A DNA stretch of 64,000 bases from assembly GCA_002499085.1 (NCBI GenBank), contig DAKD01000032.1, forward strand, positions 1-64,000, given 5' to 3'. Made by a program: the position numbers and the translations under genes. This document shows, piece by piece, positions 16,901-25,394 of this stretch (positions are counted from its first letter, which is position 1; each line of letters opens with the position of its first letter). Below the pieces are notes generated by a model. That model did no database searches, was not told the origin of the DNA, and saw only the letters and a list, made by a program, of their open reading frames with translations. Origin of the DNA: Methanomassiliicoccales archaeon UBA280 (GTDB lineage: Archaea > Thermoplasmatota > Thermoplasmata > SG8-5).

Positions 16901-17647
16901 TCACAATGCATTAATGACAAACTCGCACACGGTCCTGAATGATGGCGTTTCTCCCACCAGTTGAGCCATCTCGCTGTCCCATTTCCTTTCCAGTAACTTG
17001 CATTGTTTCATGAAATTCTCACGATTGAATTCCAGGTCATAATATTGAAGCTTCTGGTTAACGGTGTCGAGATCGGGTTTCTTTCCTCCGAGCATGAGCA
17101 TGTAGAGGTCATACATGTCCCTGGCCTTGCTCCTCGTCAGTATGGCGCGCACTTTCTCTGAGGCGATTTCTTCCGGATTCATGACCTCGATAATGTAAGG
17201 AAGTATGTCCGCGTAAGGCGGCGCGATTTCCTTCCGCTCGGGCTCTTCAAAGACTGATTCTCTCTTGCTTATTTCTATCCGCACCGAAGAAAGGCTCTCC
17301 GGCCCCTTGTAAAGCGGGCCTTGTATCAGCAGCCTGAAACCTATGGTTCTTTCATCATCCATAGTTCTGTCTGATTCAGATGGGTAGTTGTAGGCATCAA
17401 GTGCGCTTGTAACCGCCCTGCTCAGCCGCTCCATGGTCTGCGGTTTTCTTGCGGTGAAATCCAGGTCTTCGCTGAATCTTGTAACTATCCCTGTTTTTTG
17501 AAGAGCCGTACCTCCTTTGAATGTGATCTCGCCGCCCATGTTTCTGGAAATGGCCCCCAAAATAATATGCTGCAAATAGTCTTTCTCCACCTGGCCAAGC
17601 GAATGTCCGGTTATTCCGATGTATTTTTTCAGTTCTTCCCTGTTCAT
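16901..17647 (-). CDS. abiEii: AbiEii-type nucleotidyltransferase toxin
   Basis: The 248-residue protein has the AbiEii/DUF1814 signature: TFKGGTALQKT (the GG-x-x-x-K nucleotide site) and RFSEDLDFT (the catalytic acidic pair), then RILIEISKRE-like and ARDMYDLYML motifs. Type IV AbiEii toxins transfer nucleotides, in known cases to tRNA, and cause abortive phage resistance or plasmid stabilisation. The gene overlaps the antitoxin stop by four bases. Composition is more AT-rich than the ligase. The pair lies within DNA bounded by two ligase 5' ends. Confidence 0.88.
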   Translation of the reverse strand: MNREELKKYIGITGHSLGQVEKDYLQHIILGAISRNMGGEITFKGGTALQKTGIVTRFSEDLDFTARKPQTMERLSRAVTSALDAYNYPSESDRTMDDERTIGFRLLIQGPLYKGPESLSSVRIEISKRESVFEEPERKEIAPPYADILPYIIEVMNPEEIASEKVRAILTRSKARDMYDLYMLMLGGKKPDLDTVNQKLQYYDLEFNRENFMKQCKLLERKWDSEMAQLVGETPSFRTVCEFVINAL

Positions 17648-18369
17648 TCAATCACCGTGTTCACGATTATTCGCCACTTCGGGTCATACTTGCCTTGCTT
17701 CGGGTTTTTCGGGTCTAACGGAACATAAGTTTGAGATAATCCACCGAAGTCATACGGCTGGCAAGAGTATCCGGCTTTTTCCAGAAGGTACCCTGCCCGT
17801 TTCATCACCGATTGTTTCTCGCTTCTCTTTGCATATTCAATAATTTTTTCCGGTTCTATCGTGCTGGACATGGAAAAATAGACCTCGTCCAGCGAGATAT
17901 AGTCCATGTATTGCAGGCTATCGATTATGGCCCGTTCTTTCTCAGCTATAAAGGCAATTTTGCCTTCTATTTTGACTTTCTTGATGCCATATATTTTTGA
18001 GGACGCGGTATTGATGAACCTAATCTGGAAATTACCGGTTTCCAATTCGATCTTCAGAACACACGGCCTTTTAGTGCAGACCACATCCACCATTCTTGGC
18101 ATCTGGGTTGTGGCTCCATAATATTCGAAAGCTTTCCATAGTGAAACATAAGACGGAAAGTAAATACTGGACGCTATGCAAAGAATATCAGTATCGGGCA
18201 GAGCGAATCTTCCCCGCATGATTCTGGTCAGTTCGTTCGCGCCAATCATCCGATTCAACAGGACGGCGGCATACGCACTATCTTTGCCCAATATCGCAGA
18301 GAATTGTTGCACTGTAAACACCGGTATTTGCATGTTTTCTAGCATTTTTACGACCGAAAGCCTGTTCAT
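17644..18369 (-). CDS. abiEi: AbiEi-type antitoxin and autorepressor
   Basis: The 241-residue product begins MNRLSVVKMLENM, with an N-terminal winged helix (VFTVQQFSAILGKDSAYAAV) followed by the AbiEi C-terminal domain (YFPSYVSLWKAFEYYGATTQ, AEKERAIIDSL). AbiEi proteins neutralise AbiEii and repress the operon by binding DNA repeats. The frame is open further upstream, but that part overlaps the AT-rich operator-like region with three ATTATCAT repeats, so I chose the ATG at 18367-18369. Confidence 0.85.
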   Translation of the reverse strand: MNRLSVVKMLENMQIPVFTVQQFSAILGKDSAYAAVLLNRMIGANELTRIMRGRFALPDTDILCIASSIYFPSYVSLWKAFEYYGATTQMPRMVDVVCTKRPCVLKIELETGNFQIRFINTASSKIYGIKKVKIEGKIAFIAEKERAIIDSLQYMDYISLDEVYFSMSSTIEPEKIIEYAKRSEKQSVMKRAGYLLEKAGYSCQPYDFGGLSQTYVPLDPKNPKQGKYDPKWRIIVNTVIE

Positions 18370-18385
18370 CGAGTAGGATAGCACA

Positions 18386-18464
18386 ATTATCATATATATG
18401 TCTTTTGATGTCACCAGATTATCATAAATGTAATTTAGCGACAATAAAGTACATATATTATCAT
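18386..18464. promoter_or_regulatory. Candidate AbiEi operator: three ATTATCAT repeats
   Basis: ATTATCAT occurs at 18386-18393, 18418-18425 and 18457-18464, spaced 32 and 39 bases, in the AT-rich region upstream of abiEi. AbiEi antitoxins are known to repress their own promoters by binding repeated sites. The last copy runs over the stop of the ligase fragment. Confidence 0.45.
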
Positions 18465-18613
18465 GCAATTATCTCGTCCAGAACGATCCTGACCATCTCG
18501 ACTTCGACTGCGAGTACCTGTTTGATTAATTCAACAAGAAGGTCAGTCATCTCCAGGCGCTTGCTGGTCGCCTCGATTCCCTCGTAGGTTCGGGCAAGGG
18601 TGAGGTAGTCCAT
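18461..18613 (-). pseudogene. Truncated second copy of the DNA ligase N-terminus
   Basis: Fifty codons start MDYLTLARTYEGIEATSKRL, against MDYLTLAQAYSRIEATSKRL in the intact ligase, and similarity continues to about residue 48 before a stop. The TGAGAATATTTAAT promoter core 17 bases upstream is also preserved (18630-18643). The copies differ at about a fifth of positions. It is read as the displaced original 5' end after insertion of the AbiE island. Confidence 0.8.
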
Positions 18614-18667
18614 GGCAGGGAGATTGGGCTGAGAATATTTAATTGTGAGGAATGCCATGCGCCCGCT

Positions 18668-19102
18668 ATGCTCAAGAAACTCGCAGACTCGGATGAGGGA
18701 AAAGCCGTTGCGGCCGCGCTGGAGAGGCTGAATCAGAGAGATCAGGCCCTCTGGGCTGCAGATTGCGCCGAGCATGTTCTCCCGTTTTTCGAGGCAAAGT
18801 GCCCCGGAGAGGTGAGGCCCCGGGAGGCAATCGAGGCGGCAAGAGCCTGGGCCCGGGGTGAAATTAGATGCGGCGCGGCCAGGAAGGCTGCCCTGGCTGC
18901 CCATGCTGCGGCCAGGGAGGCGGGGGATGGGGCTGCTGTCGCGGCAGCCAGGGCCGCCGGGCATGCTGCGGCAACCACCCATGTGGCCAGGCATTCTGCC
19001 GGCGCCGGGCTCTATGCGGCGAAGGCGGCGTTCATTTCAGGCGGCCATGAGGGCCTCGACAGGGAAAGGAAATGGCAGCTGGAGAGGCTGGCGGACGGTT
19101 AG
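18668..19102 (+). CDS. Imm5-like putative immunity protein
   Basis: The 144-residue, alanine-rich, all-helical protein contains ALWAADCAEHVLPFFEAKCP, VRPREAIEAARAWARGE and AAHAAAREAG, the repeat-like helices of the Imm5-like family. Family members are found beside polymorphic toxins and as orphan immunity genes. No toxin gene is adjacent. It is divergent from the ligase fragment by 54 bases. Confidence 0.65.
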   Translation: MLKKLADSDEGKAVAAALERLNQRDQALWAADCAEHVLPFFEAKCPGEVRPREAIEAARAWARGEIRCGAARKAALAAHAAAREAGDGAAVAAARAAGHAAATTHVARHSAGAGLYAAKAAFISGGHEGLDRERKWQLERLADG

Positions 19103-19218
19103 GTGCTCACCAGATGATTGCACGCGCGCGCAGGCAGTTGCGGCAACCTGGCTCGCAAAAATCCACCCATGCCATTAAATACCCACCCGGTATGGGATTG
19201 GTAAAGAAGGAATGAATA

Positions 19219-20565
19219 ATGGGATGCGAAAATTTCTCAGAATTTAAACTCCTGGAGCCGCTCAACCGCGCCATCCGGGACGTAGGATACTCTGTGCCCA
19301 CCCCGGTTCAGGTCCAATCGATTCCGCCGCTGATGGCGGGAAGGGACCTGCTCGGATGCGCGCAGACAGGAACAGGAAAGACGGCAGCATTCGCGCTGCC
19401 CATACTGCAGCACATGGCTACGGTGAGGGGACAGAGGCGGAAGGGTTATGTCAGGGCGTTGATAGTCACTCCGACCCGCGAGCTTGCCGCCCAGATAGAC
19501 CAGAGCATGAAGGATTACTCCAGGTACACGAATGTCACGGGCGCCGTGATATTCGGCGGAGTGGGCCAGAACCCGCAGGTCAGGGCTTTGGAGAGGGGAG
19601 TCGACATACTTGTGGCGACGCCCGGACGCCTTCTGGACCTCATGAACCAGGGCCATTTACGTCTCGACAGCGTGGAGATATTCGTCCTGGACGAGGCGGA
19701 CCGCATGCTGGACATGGGCTTCCTCCCGGACATAAAGAGGATACTGGCCAAGCTGCCGGCGAAGCGCCAGACCATGTTCTTCTCTGCGACGATGCCTCCG
19801 GACATAGTCAGACTGGCAAGGACCATGGTCAGGGACCCGGTCAGCGTCGACGTGACGCCCGATATCCCGGTTGTGGAACTCATAGACCAGCGCCTGATGT
19901 TCGTCGAGCGCAAGGACAAGGTCGCGCTGCTGGAGCGCCTGCTCCGCGAGAACGGTGTGAACCGTTCGCTGGTGTTCACCAGGACCAAGCACGGCGCCAA
20001 CAAGATTGTCAGGATACTTGACCGCGCAGGAATACGCGCGCTTGCCATACACGGGAACAAGGCCCAGAGTGCCAGGACGAAGGCGCTCGAGGACTTCCGG
20101 ACCGGAAGGGTGAGAGTGCTCGTGGCAACGGACATCGCAGCCAGGGGCATAGATGTTGAGGGCATAAGCCATGTCGTGAATTTCGACATACCGAATGTGC
20201 CTGAAACGTACGTTCACCGCATAGGCAGGACTGCCAGGGCGGGAAACGCAGGCATCTCTGTATCGTTCTGCGACTCCGAGGAGAGGTCCTATGTCAGGGA
20301 CATCGAGAAGCTTCTCAGACATCCGATACCGGTGGTCAGTGACCATCCGTACCATTCCGAGGCTGCCGCAAAATCGACGCAGCTGGCGCCCCCGCAGGGA
20401 CAGAGAGGACATGGCCGACCCCAGGGAGAGCGCAGGGCCAGACCGCAGAATCAACAGGGCAACAGGCGGCCCGGAAACCCGAGACGCAGCGAACGTTCCG
20501 GAGCCAGGCGGGGAAACTCGGACTTCAGGCAATCTCGTCCAGGTCAATCCCAGCCGACTCGCTGA
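19219..20565 (+). CDS. DEAD-box RNA helicase with an RG-rich tail
   Basis: The 448-residue protein has all DEAD-box motifs: Q-motif TPVQVQSIP, I AQTGTGKT, Ia PTRELAAQ, II VLDEAD, III SAT, IV SLVFTRTK, V ATDIAARGID, VI HRIGRTARAG. The C-terminal about 70 residues are rich in Arg, Gly, Gln and Pro and probably bind RNA. Such helicases remodel RNA during ribosome assembly and cold response. ATTAAATA near 19174 is a likely TATA box. The gene's 3' end overlaps the convergent HD-domain gene by 41 bases. Confidence 0.93.
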   Translation: MGCENFSEFKLLEPLNRAIRDVGYSVPTPVQVQSIPPLMAGRDLLGCAQTGTGKTAAFALPILQHMATVRGQRRKGYVRALIVTPTRELAAQIDQSMKDYSRYTNVTGAVIFGGVGQNPQVRALERGVDILVATPGRLLDLMNQGHLRLDSVEIFVLDEADRMLDMGFLPDIKRILAKLPAKRQTMFFSATMPPDIVRLARTMVRDPVSVDVTPDIPVVELIDQRLMFVERKDKVALLERLLRENGVNRSLVFTRTKHGANKIVRILDRAGIRALAIHGNKAQSARTKALEDFRTGRVRVLVATDIAARGIDVEGISHVVNFDIPNVPETYVHRIGRTARAGNAGISVSFCDSEERSYVRDIEKLLRHPIPVVSDHPYHSEAAAKSTQLAPPQGQRGHGRPQGERRARPQNQQGNRRPGNPRRSERSGARRGNSDFRQSRPGQSQPTR

Positions 20566-21112
20566 GCTCACGGTGGAGTTTTTCCATCCTGGCGGCCTGT
20601 TTCTCGTGGCCTTTCCCGCGCTCCCGGGCGACAGCGTCAGCGACCTTCCAGCGCTTAGGGCCGCGCCCATCGTGGGTGAACAGGTTGTCCGCATGCGCCA
20701 CTATCTTCTCGGCAGGTGTCTCGGGCATGTAGTTTCCAGGAGGAAGGCCGAGCTTCTCCGCTTCCTCAGTGTCTATCCCGGCTCCGATATGGCGCTCCAC
20801 GATCCTGATTATGGCCCCGTCCAGGTTTCTTTTCCTGAGAATGTCGGCCCCGGCAACGGCATGGCCGATGCCATGGGTCTTGGCACGGCCGATGTCATGG
20901 AGGAGGGCTGCGCGGCTGATCATGTCCATCGCCTCTTGGCCGAGGTTCATCCTCCTGGCAATTTTCAGGGCCAGGTGCTCGACTGCCATGCAGTGGTCGA
21001 TAACCGTGTTGGGGCAGTTCTCCTCCGCGAGGTAGGAAAGGCAGGTTTCTACCGAAGGGACTCTTCCGCGACAGGAGCATGAGTGAGCAGAGGCATCGGA
21101 TGCATCATTCAT
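20525..21112 (-). CDS. HD-domain phosphohydrolase, archaeal TIGR00295 type
   Basis: The 195-residue protein has a classic HD core: VIDHCMAVEHLALKIARR, ALLHDIGRAKTHGIGHAVAG and IVERHIGAGI. It is the conserved archaeal stand-alone HDIG protein of unknown substrate. It overlaps trm56 by eight bases, forming an operon HTH-trm56-HD. Its end overlaps the helicase gene on the other strand. Confidence 0.85.
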   Translation of the reverse strand: MNDASDASAHSCSCRGRVPSVETCLSYLAEENCPNTVIDHCMAVEHLALKIARRMNLGQEAMDMISRAALLHDIGRAKTHGIGHAVAGADILRKRNLDGAIIRIVERHIGAGIDTEEAEKLGLPPGNYMPETPAEKIVAHADNLFTHDGRGPKRWKVADAVARERGKGHEKQAARMEKLHRELSESAGIDLDEIA

Positions 21113-21611
21113 TTTCCAGCACCGTCTTTCCCCTGGGGTCCGGGACTATCTTCATCCGGCCGTCCGCGAAATCGGGCATCTTCTCCCCGCGGTACTTGTA
21201 TAGGAACAGGGCCAGGGCCGCGACCTCGGAATGGGGCTGGTTTCCCACGGATATGTTGATCGTGGCCAGTTCATAGACCTCGCGCGGAACCTTCTCCGCC
21301 CCGACGACTATCATGAGGTCTTTCTGCGGGTCCAGTGCCCCGAGTCCCTTTTCCAACTCCTCTCCGTACATTGTGAGATGCACAATCTGGCCCTTGAAGC
21401 CCTTCATCTGCTCGCGGTGCTTCACCCCGGTCTTTATCGAGACCTTCCCGCCCCATCTTTCGCAGGTCGAGACGAAATTCCTCTCGAGATCCGGGTCCCT
21501 GGTGTCCACGAGAATCCGGTCGGCGCCGAAGGCCCTAGCGACGAGCGCGACATGGGTGGTTATCCGCTTGTCCCTCTCTGGCCTGTGGCCTATCCTCAGA
21601 ACCGTTATCAA
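21105..21611 (-). CDS. trm56: tRNA (cytidine-56-2'-O)-methyltransferase
   Basis: The 168-residue SPOUT enzyme has LRIGHRPERDKRITTHVALV at the N-terminus, VHLTMYGEEL, LMIVVGAEKVP as the knot core and ISVGNQPHSEVAALALFLY, all typical of aTrm56. It 2'-O-methylates C56 in the T loop of archaeal tRNAs. It is coupled to the HD gene downstream and lies five bases after an HTH gene. Confidence 0.92.
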   Translation of the reverse strand: MITVLRIGHRPERDKRITTHVALVARAFGADRILVDTRDPDLERNFVSTCERWGGKVSIKTGVKHREQMKGFKGQIVHLTMYGEELEKGLGALDPQKDLMIVVGAEKVPREVYELATINISVGNQPHSEVAALALFLYKYRGEKMPDFADGRMKIVPDPRGKTVLENE

Positions 21612-21615
21612 AAAA

Positions 21616-22125
21616 TCACTCTTCGTCGTGCAGCTCTATCCTGTGCCCGCGGTAATCGAACTTCGCGGACCGCTTCACAAGGCTCTTGAGCATGGTCTGG
21701 CTCAGCTTCAGCTCCTCTGCGACGTCGCCCGCGAACCTGCCCTCCTTGCCAATCGACTTGAGAATTTTGGCCTCCAGTTTCTTGAAGTCCTTGTCAGGCA
21801 TGCCTGCGGCGGCGATCACGTCGCTTATCTCGAACACCGAGCAGGATGTATTGATGTGGAACGCCGAGTAATACGTATGATAAGCTTTGACAGGCTTCTG
21901 CTGGCTTCCCTCCGGAGGCTGCTGCCACCTTGTCTCGACCAGCTTCATCTTGTTGAAGAGCCTGAGCACGACCGGGCCTTCCTCCCCGTACTTCTCCTCT
22001 ATTTCCTGGGCAGTCTTCCAGCCCGCGGAGACTTCCTTGAATATCTCCCGCTTCATCTCCGTGTCCACGGCCCTGAATGTCGAAACCAGTTCGGAAGGGT
22101 CGTTCACAACCTTTATCCTGTTCAT
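21616..22125 (-). CDS. ArsR-like winged-helix protein
   Basis: The 169-residue protein begins MNRIKVVNDPSELVSTFRAV and contains two winged-helix-like parts: DTEMKREIFKEVSAGWKTAQ with VVLRLFNKMKLVE, and a C-terminal KSIGKEGRFAGDVAEELKLS with LKSLVKRS. It resembles archaeal ArsR-type regulators found with tRNA genes, but the family is uncertain. I chose the ATG at 22123-22125 because earlier codons overlap promoter-like AT sequence and the tRNA-Ser leader. Confidence 0.7.
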   Translation of the reverse strand: MNRIKVVNDPSELVSTFRAVDTEMKREIFKEVSAGWKTAQEIEEKYGEEGPVVLRLFNKMKLVETRWQQPPEGSQQKPVKAYHTYYSAFHINTSCSVFEISDVIAAAGMPDKDFKKLEAKILKSIGKEGRFAGDVAEELKLSQTMLKSLVKRSAKFDYRGHRIELHDEE

Positions 22126-22228
22126 ATGACCGCACCTATATGCTGATTTAAAGATATAAAGATGACACATTATTTGGATTGGCCTGAAACGACAAGGTTT
22201 TATAGGGTGTCCCAGATGCCCGGCATGT

Positions 22229-22382
22229 GCCGAGATGGCCCAGCCCGGTAAGGCGCAAGACTGGAAATCTTGTGTCCGCAAGGATGCGGGAGTTCAAAAG
22301 GGGCTCGGAGTCATTTCATTATCTCCGAGCTGGCGAATCAGGTTGATTGGATTCGTGCCCCGTGGATATCTCCCTCTCGGCG
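22229..22382 (+). tRNA. trnS: tRNA-Ser(GGA) with an apparent 70-base intron in the T loop
   Basis: The 5' acceptor GCCGAGA (22229-22235) pairs exactly with TCTCGGC (22375-22381), discriminator G at 22382. The anticodon loop CTGGAAA carries GGA, and a serine-type long variable arm follows (GTGTCC-gca-AGGATGC region). The T arm starts GGGAG-TTCAAA (to 22298) and resumes T-CTCCC at 22369. Bases 22299-22368 interrupt the T loop between positions 59 and 60 and fold by themselves (GGGG/CCCC, CTCGGAG/CTCCGAG, GCGAATC/GATTCGT). Non-canonical introns at 59/60 are known in some Crenarchaeota. Without removal the T arm cannot close. Confidence 0.8.
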
Positions 22383-22688
22383 CTTAGCTTTTTTATTGTT
22401 GGGATTCGCGCCTCGAGGTGCGGCGATGCTAAAAATTGTCACATGGATACGCCGCACCCTGCGCCGAATTGGACTGCAAAGTGATTTCACAATTCGGCTT
22501 GCTCGCGCTGACGCTTCCAAATTGCCAAGGAGCTACAGCGCTCGTCTCGGCGCTTTCCATGCAAGAGCATAGATAAGTAATAGAAGTGCGGCGATGCTAA
22601 AAATTGTCACATGGGTACGCCGCACCCTGCGCCGACTACCGTAATGTGTTGAATGCATCTGTTATCAGTTGATGGCTATGCATTCGAC
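22383..22688. repeat. Gene-free stretch with a twice-repeated hairpin
   Basis: About 50 bases occur twice, 22417-22466 and 22586-22636: GTGCGGCG, then ATGCTAAAAATTGTCACATG, then TACGCCGCACCCTGCGCCGA. The ends pair (GGTGCGGCG/CGCCGCACC in copy 1), leaving a conserved 24-base loop. Between the copies CCGAATTG/CAATTCGG (about 22463-22496) forms another hairpin. No gene is seen. Confidence 0.55.
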
Positions 22689-22802
22689 CATGGCCGGCTC
22701 CCGGGTTGACGGCTGAATCAGGGCCATGAAACATAAGCACTTGAAAGCAAGAGGTGAATGCGGGAACTGAATCCCGCAAAAAAAAAGCATTCGCCATGAA
22801 TT
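22689..22802 (+). repeat. Dispersed structured repeat, family C copy 2
   Basis: Homologous to 1604-1716. The 9-bp stem GGTGAATGC/GCATTCGCC (22753-22761, 22787-22795) is preserved, and here an inner GCGGGA/TCCCGC stem is also formed. It lies upstream of the zinc-ribbon gene. Confidence 0.6.
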
Positions 22803-22956
22803 GCCTATGAGATTGTTGCGCAATTCAAAAAAATTCGGTAATCAGCAATCTGGCAGCGCCATGATTACCGATAGATAGCTTTTAATACCGGCGCTGTCTA
22901 GATGCATTGTCCAGAAGATGAGAGATTCATCATCGTGGACAACAGGAGAAAAAACA

Positions 22957-23106
22957 ATGTATAACAGCGACAGAGAGATGCACAAGGCCACTTGTGCGGA
23001 TTGCAAGCAGGAATGCGAAGTGCCGTTCAAGCCTTCGGAAGACAGACCAGTATATTGCAGGGATTGCTTCCAGAAGCACAGGCCGCCGCGAAGGGACAGA
23101 TATTGA
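22957..23106 (+). CDS. CxxC-x17-CxxC zinc-ribbon protein, 49 residues
   Basis: The protein contains HKATCADCKQECEVPFKPSE and RPVYCRDCFQKHRPPRR, exactly the CxxC-x17-CxxC single zinc-ribbon family of many archaea and bacteria. The basic tail suggests nucleic-acid contact; function is unknown. The ATG at 22957 is preceded by AGGAGAA, a good ribosome site. Confidence 0.85.
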   Translation: MYNSDREMHKATCADCKQECEVPFKPSEDRPVYCRDCFQKHRPPRRDRY

Positions 23107-23151
23107 GTTCGCCGAATTCGATTTTATTCTTTCACAGAATTCGAAATAATG

Positions 23152-23171
23152 AGGGGGCCAAAAGGCTCCCT
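23152..23171 (+). terminator. Hairpin after the zinc-ribbon gene
   Basis: GGGGGCC-AAAA-GGCTCCC forms a short stem with an AAAA loop 50 bases after the stop and before the acd gene. Confidence 0.35.
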
Positions 23172-23246
23172 TCCCTTTAACATCGCGGTTGTGAACTTGG
23201 CACCCGATACCAAACGTTTTTAGATTTCCACCCGTTACCTTATCAC

Positions 23247-25394
23247 ATGTCCCCGGACAGAAACGCTCTGGAGAGCCTTTTCAATCCGAAATCAGTCGCG
23301 GTCATAGGCGCGTCAGCAAAGGAGGGCAGCATAGGCCACAGCCTTATCCAGAATCTGCTGGCTTCCGGCTACATGGGGAAGATCCTTCCTGTCAACCCGA
23401 AGTACACCGATATCCTGGGCGTGAAGTGCTGGCCCGGGATAGAGGCTCTTCCGCAGGCCCCTGATCTCACAGTTGTGGCGGTTCCGGCAGAGGCTGTCTC
23501 CCAGGTCGTCGAGAAGGCTTGCCAAGCCGGCGGCAGGATGTTCATCATCATTTCCAGCGGCTTCGACGAGGTGGGCAGGCATGACCTCACCCACGACCTC
23601 ACGGCGGTGCTGAAGAGGCATCGGGCCAGGGCGCTCGGGCCGAATGTTTTCGGCGTGTTCTCGGCCAAGGCCGGGATGAACGCGACCTTCGGGCCCCGGG
23701 AGATTCGGGCGGGAAATGTTGGCCTGATATCGCAGAGCGGGGCTTTGGGAGTCGCCCTCATGGGCAAATCCGTCACTGACAGCATAGGCCTGTCCGCGGT
23801 CGTGAGCGTCGGCAACGAGGCAGATATCACGGAGGCCGAGGCCCTCGAATACCTGGGTGACGACGAATCCACTTGTGTAATCCTGATGTACATGGAGGGA
23901 TGCAGGAACGGCAGGCATTTCCTTGATGTCGCGACCAGGGTATCGCGCAAGAAGCCGATAGTCATCATCAAGTCGGGGAGCTCGGCCAGGGGAGCGCTTG
24001 CAGCCGCCTCGCACACAGGCTCCCTCGCGGGCTCCGACATGGTGTTCAGCGCCGCAATTAGGCAGGCCGGGGTGATAAGGGCCGACGACCTCACTGACGC
24101 TTTCAACTGGACAAGGGCGCTGGCCAACCTGCCCCTGCCCAAGGCGCCCGGCACGGTGATTGTCACGAACGGCGGCGGAGTCGGGGTCATGGCCTCGGAC
24201 TCGGCAGAGAGGCACAATGTCACGCTGAACTCGGACCTGGAGATGCTTGAAAGGGTGTTCCGCCCGACAATGCCCAAGTTCGGCAGCTCGAAGAACCCGA
24301 TAGACGTAACTGGCCAGGCGAGGAACGAGGAGTATGGCATGGCGCTCAGGGCGTCGCTTGAGGAGGGAACCATACCTTCGGTCGTGGGCCTCTACTGCAC
24401 GCCGGCCACGATGGATGTCACCAAATTCGCAAAAACCGCCGTGCAATCCGCAGGCGAGCTCACGGGCATCAAGCCCATGGTGTTCTCCATAATAGGCGGG
24501 CAGGGAGTGGCCGAGGCCATTGCCATGCTCAACGCCAGCGGCATACCCTGTTACGGGACCCCGGACGAGGCCATGTCGGCAATGGGCGTGCTGTACCGAA
24601 GGATGAACTGGCTGGCCAAGAAGCAGGGCGCTCCCGAGGAATTCGACATGGACCTGGATGCGATCAGGGCCATTATTGACAGGGCCCTATCGAGGAATCA
24701 GACCCAGCTGCTGGAGAGCGACTGTGCCGAGATACTGAGGCTCGCCGGCCTGGAATTCCCCAAGACAGCGGTGGCCAGGACTATGGAAGAGGCAGTGAAG
24801 GCGGCCGAGTCAATCGGCTACCCGGTTGTGATGAAGATCCTATCGGAGGAGATAGTTCACAAGACCGAGTACGGGTGCGTGAAGCTTGACCTGGAGGATG
24901 AGAGAGAGGTGAGAGTGGCCTACGAATCCATAATGGCCGAGGCAAGGCGCCATTTCCCCAAGGCAAGGATTGAGGGCGTCACAGTGACCGAGATGGTGAT
25001 GGGCGCAACCGAGATGATACTGGGATTCTCGGAGGACCGGTCGTTCGGGCCGGTCGTCATGTTCGGGATGGGGGGCATCTATGTCGAGGTCATGAAGGAT
25101 GTGAGCTTCAGGGTGGCTCCAGTTTCCAGGCAGGAATGCGAATCCATGGTGAAGGCCATTAACTCATACCCAATCCTGATGGGTGCCAGGGGAAAGGCCG
25201 TGAGAGACATACCCAAGGCGGTCGACGCCATATCGAGAGTGTCATACCTGGCCACGCACACCAGGGACATACTGGAGCTGGACATCAACCCGCTCATGGT
25301 TCTGGCCAGGGGCAAGGGCTGCAAGGTCGTGGATTCAAGGATGACCATTAGAAAAGCTATTAATAGGGAAGAGATTACCGAGGAATTCCCATGA
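23247..25394 (+). CDS. acd: ADP-forming acetyl/acyl-CoA synthetase, fused alpha-beta
   Basis: The 715-residue protein has a CoA-binding Rossmann domain (VAVIGASAKEGSIGHSL, LPVNPKY), succinyl-CoA ligase-like domains with the phospho-histidine region AASHTGSLAGSD, and a C-terminal ATP-grasp domain from about 480 (GYPVVMKILSEEIVHKTEYG, MVMGATEMILGFSED, ELDINPLMV). The enzyme turns acyl-CoA, ADP and phosphate into acid, CoA and ATP, the energy-yielding step of archaeal fermentation. The alpha and beta parts are fused here. The stop overlaps the start of a BioD-like gene by four bases. Confidence 0.93.
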   Translation: MSPDRNALESLFNPKSVAVIGASAKEGSIGHSLIQNLLASGYMGKILPVNPKYTDILGVKCWPGIEALPQAPDLTVVAVPAEAVSQVVEKACQAGGRMFIIISSGFDEVGRHDLTHDLTAVLKRHRARALGPNVFGVFSAKAGMNATFGPREIRAGNVGLISQSGALGVALMGKSVTDSIGLSAVVSVGNEADITEAEALEYLGDDESTCVILMYMEGCRNGRHFLDVATRVSRKKPIVIIKSGSSARGALAAASHTGSLAGSDMVFSAAIRQAGVIRADDLTDAFNWTRALANLPLPKAPGTVIVTNGGGVGVMASDSAERHNVTLNSDLEMLERVFRPTMPKFGSSKNPIDVTGQARNEEYGMALRASLEEGTIPSVVGLYCTPATMDVTKFAKTAVQSAGELTGIKPMVFSIIGGQGVAEAIAMLNASGIPCYGTPDEAMSAMGVLYRRMNWLAKKQGAPEEFDMDLDAIRAIIDRALSRNQTQLLESDCAEILRLAGLEFPKTAVARTMEEAVKAAESIGYPVVMKILSEEIVHKTEYGCVKLDLEDEREVRVAYESIMAEARRHFPKARIEGVTVTEMVMGATEMILGFSEDRSFGPVVMFGMGGIYVEVMKDVSFRVAPVSRQECESMVKAINSYPILMGARGKAVRDIPKAVDAISRVSYLATHTRDILELDINPLMVLARGKGCKVVDSRMTIRKAINREEITEEFP

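Noticed and set aside
18668..19102. Toxin-immunity pair
   Set aside because: The Imm5-like protein has no adjacent toxin gene; the AbiE pair next door is complete without it.
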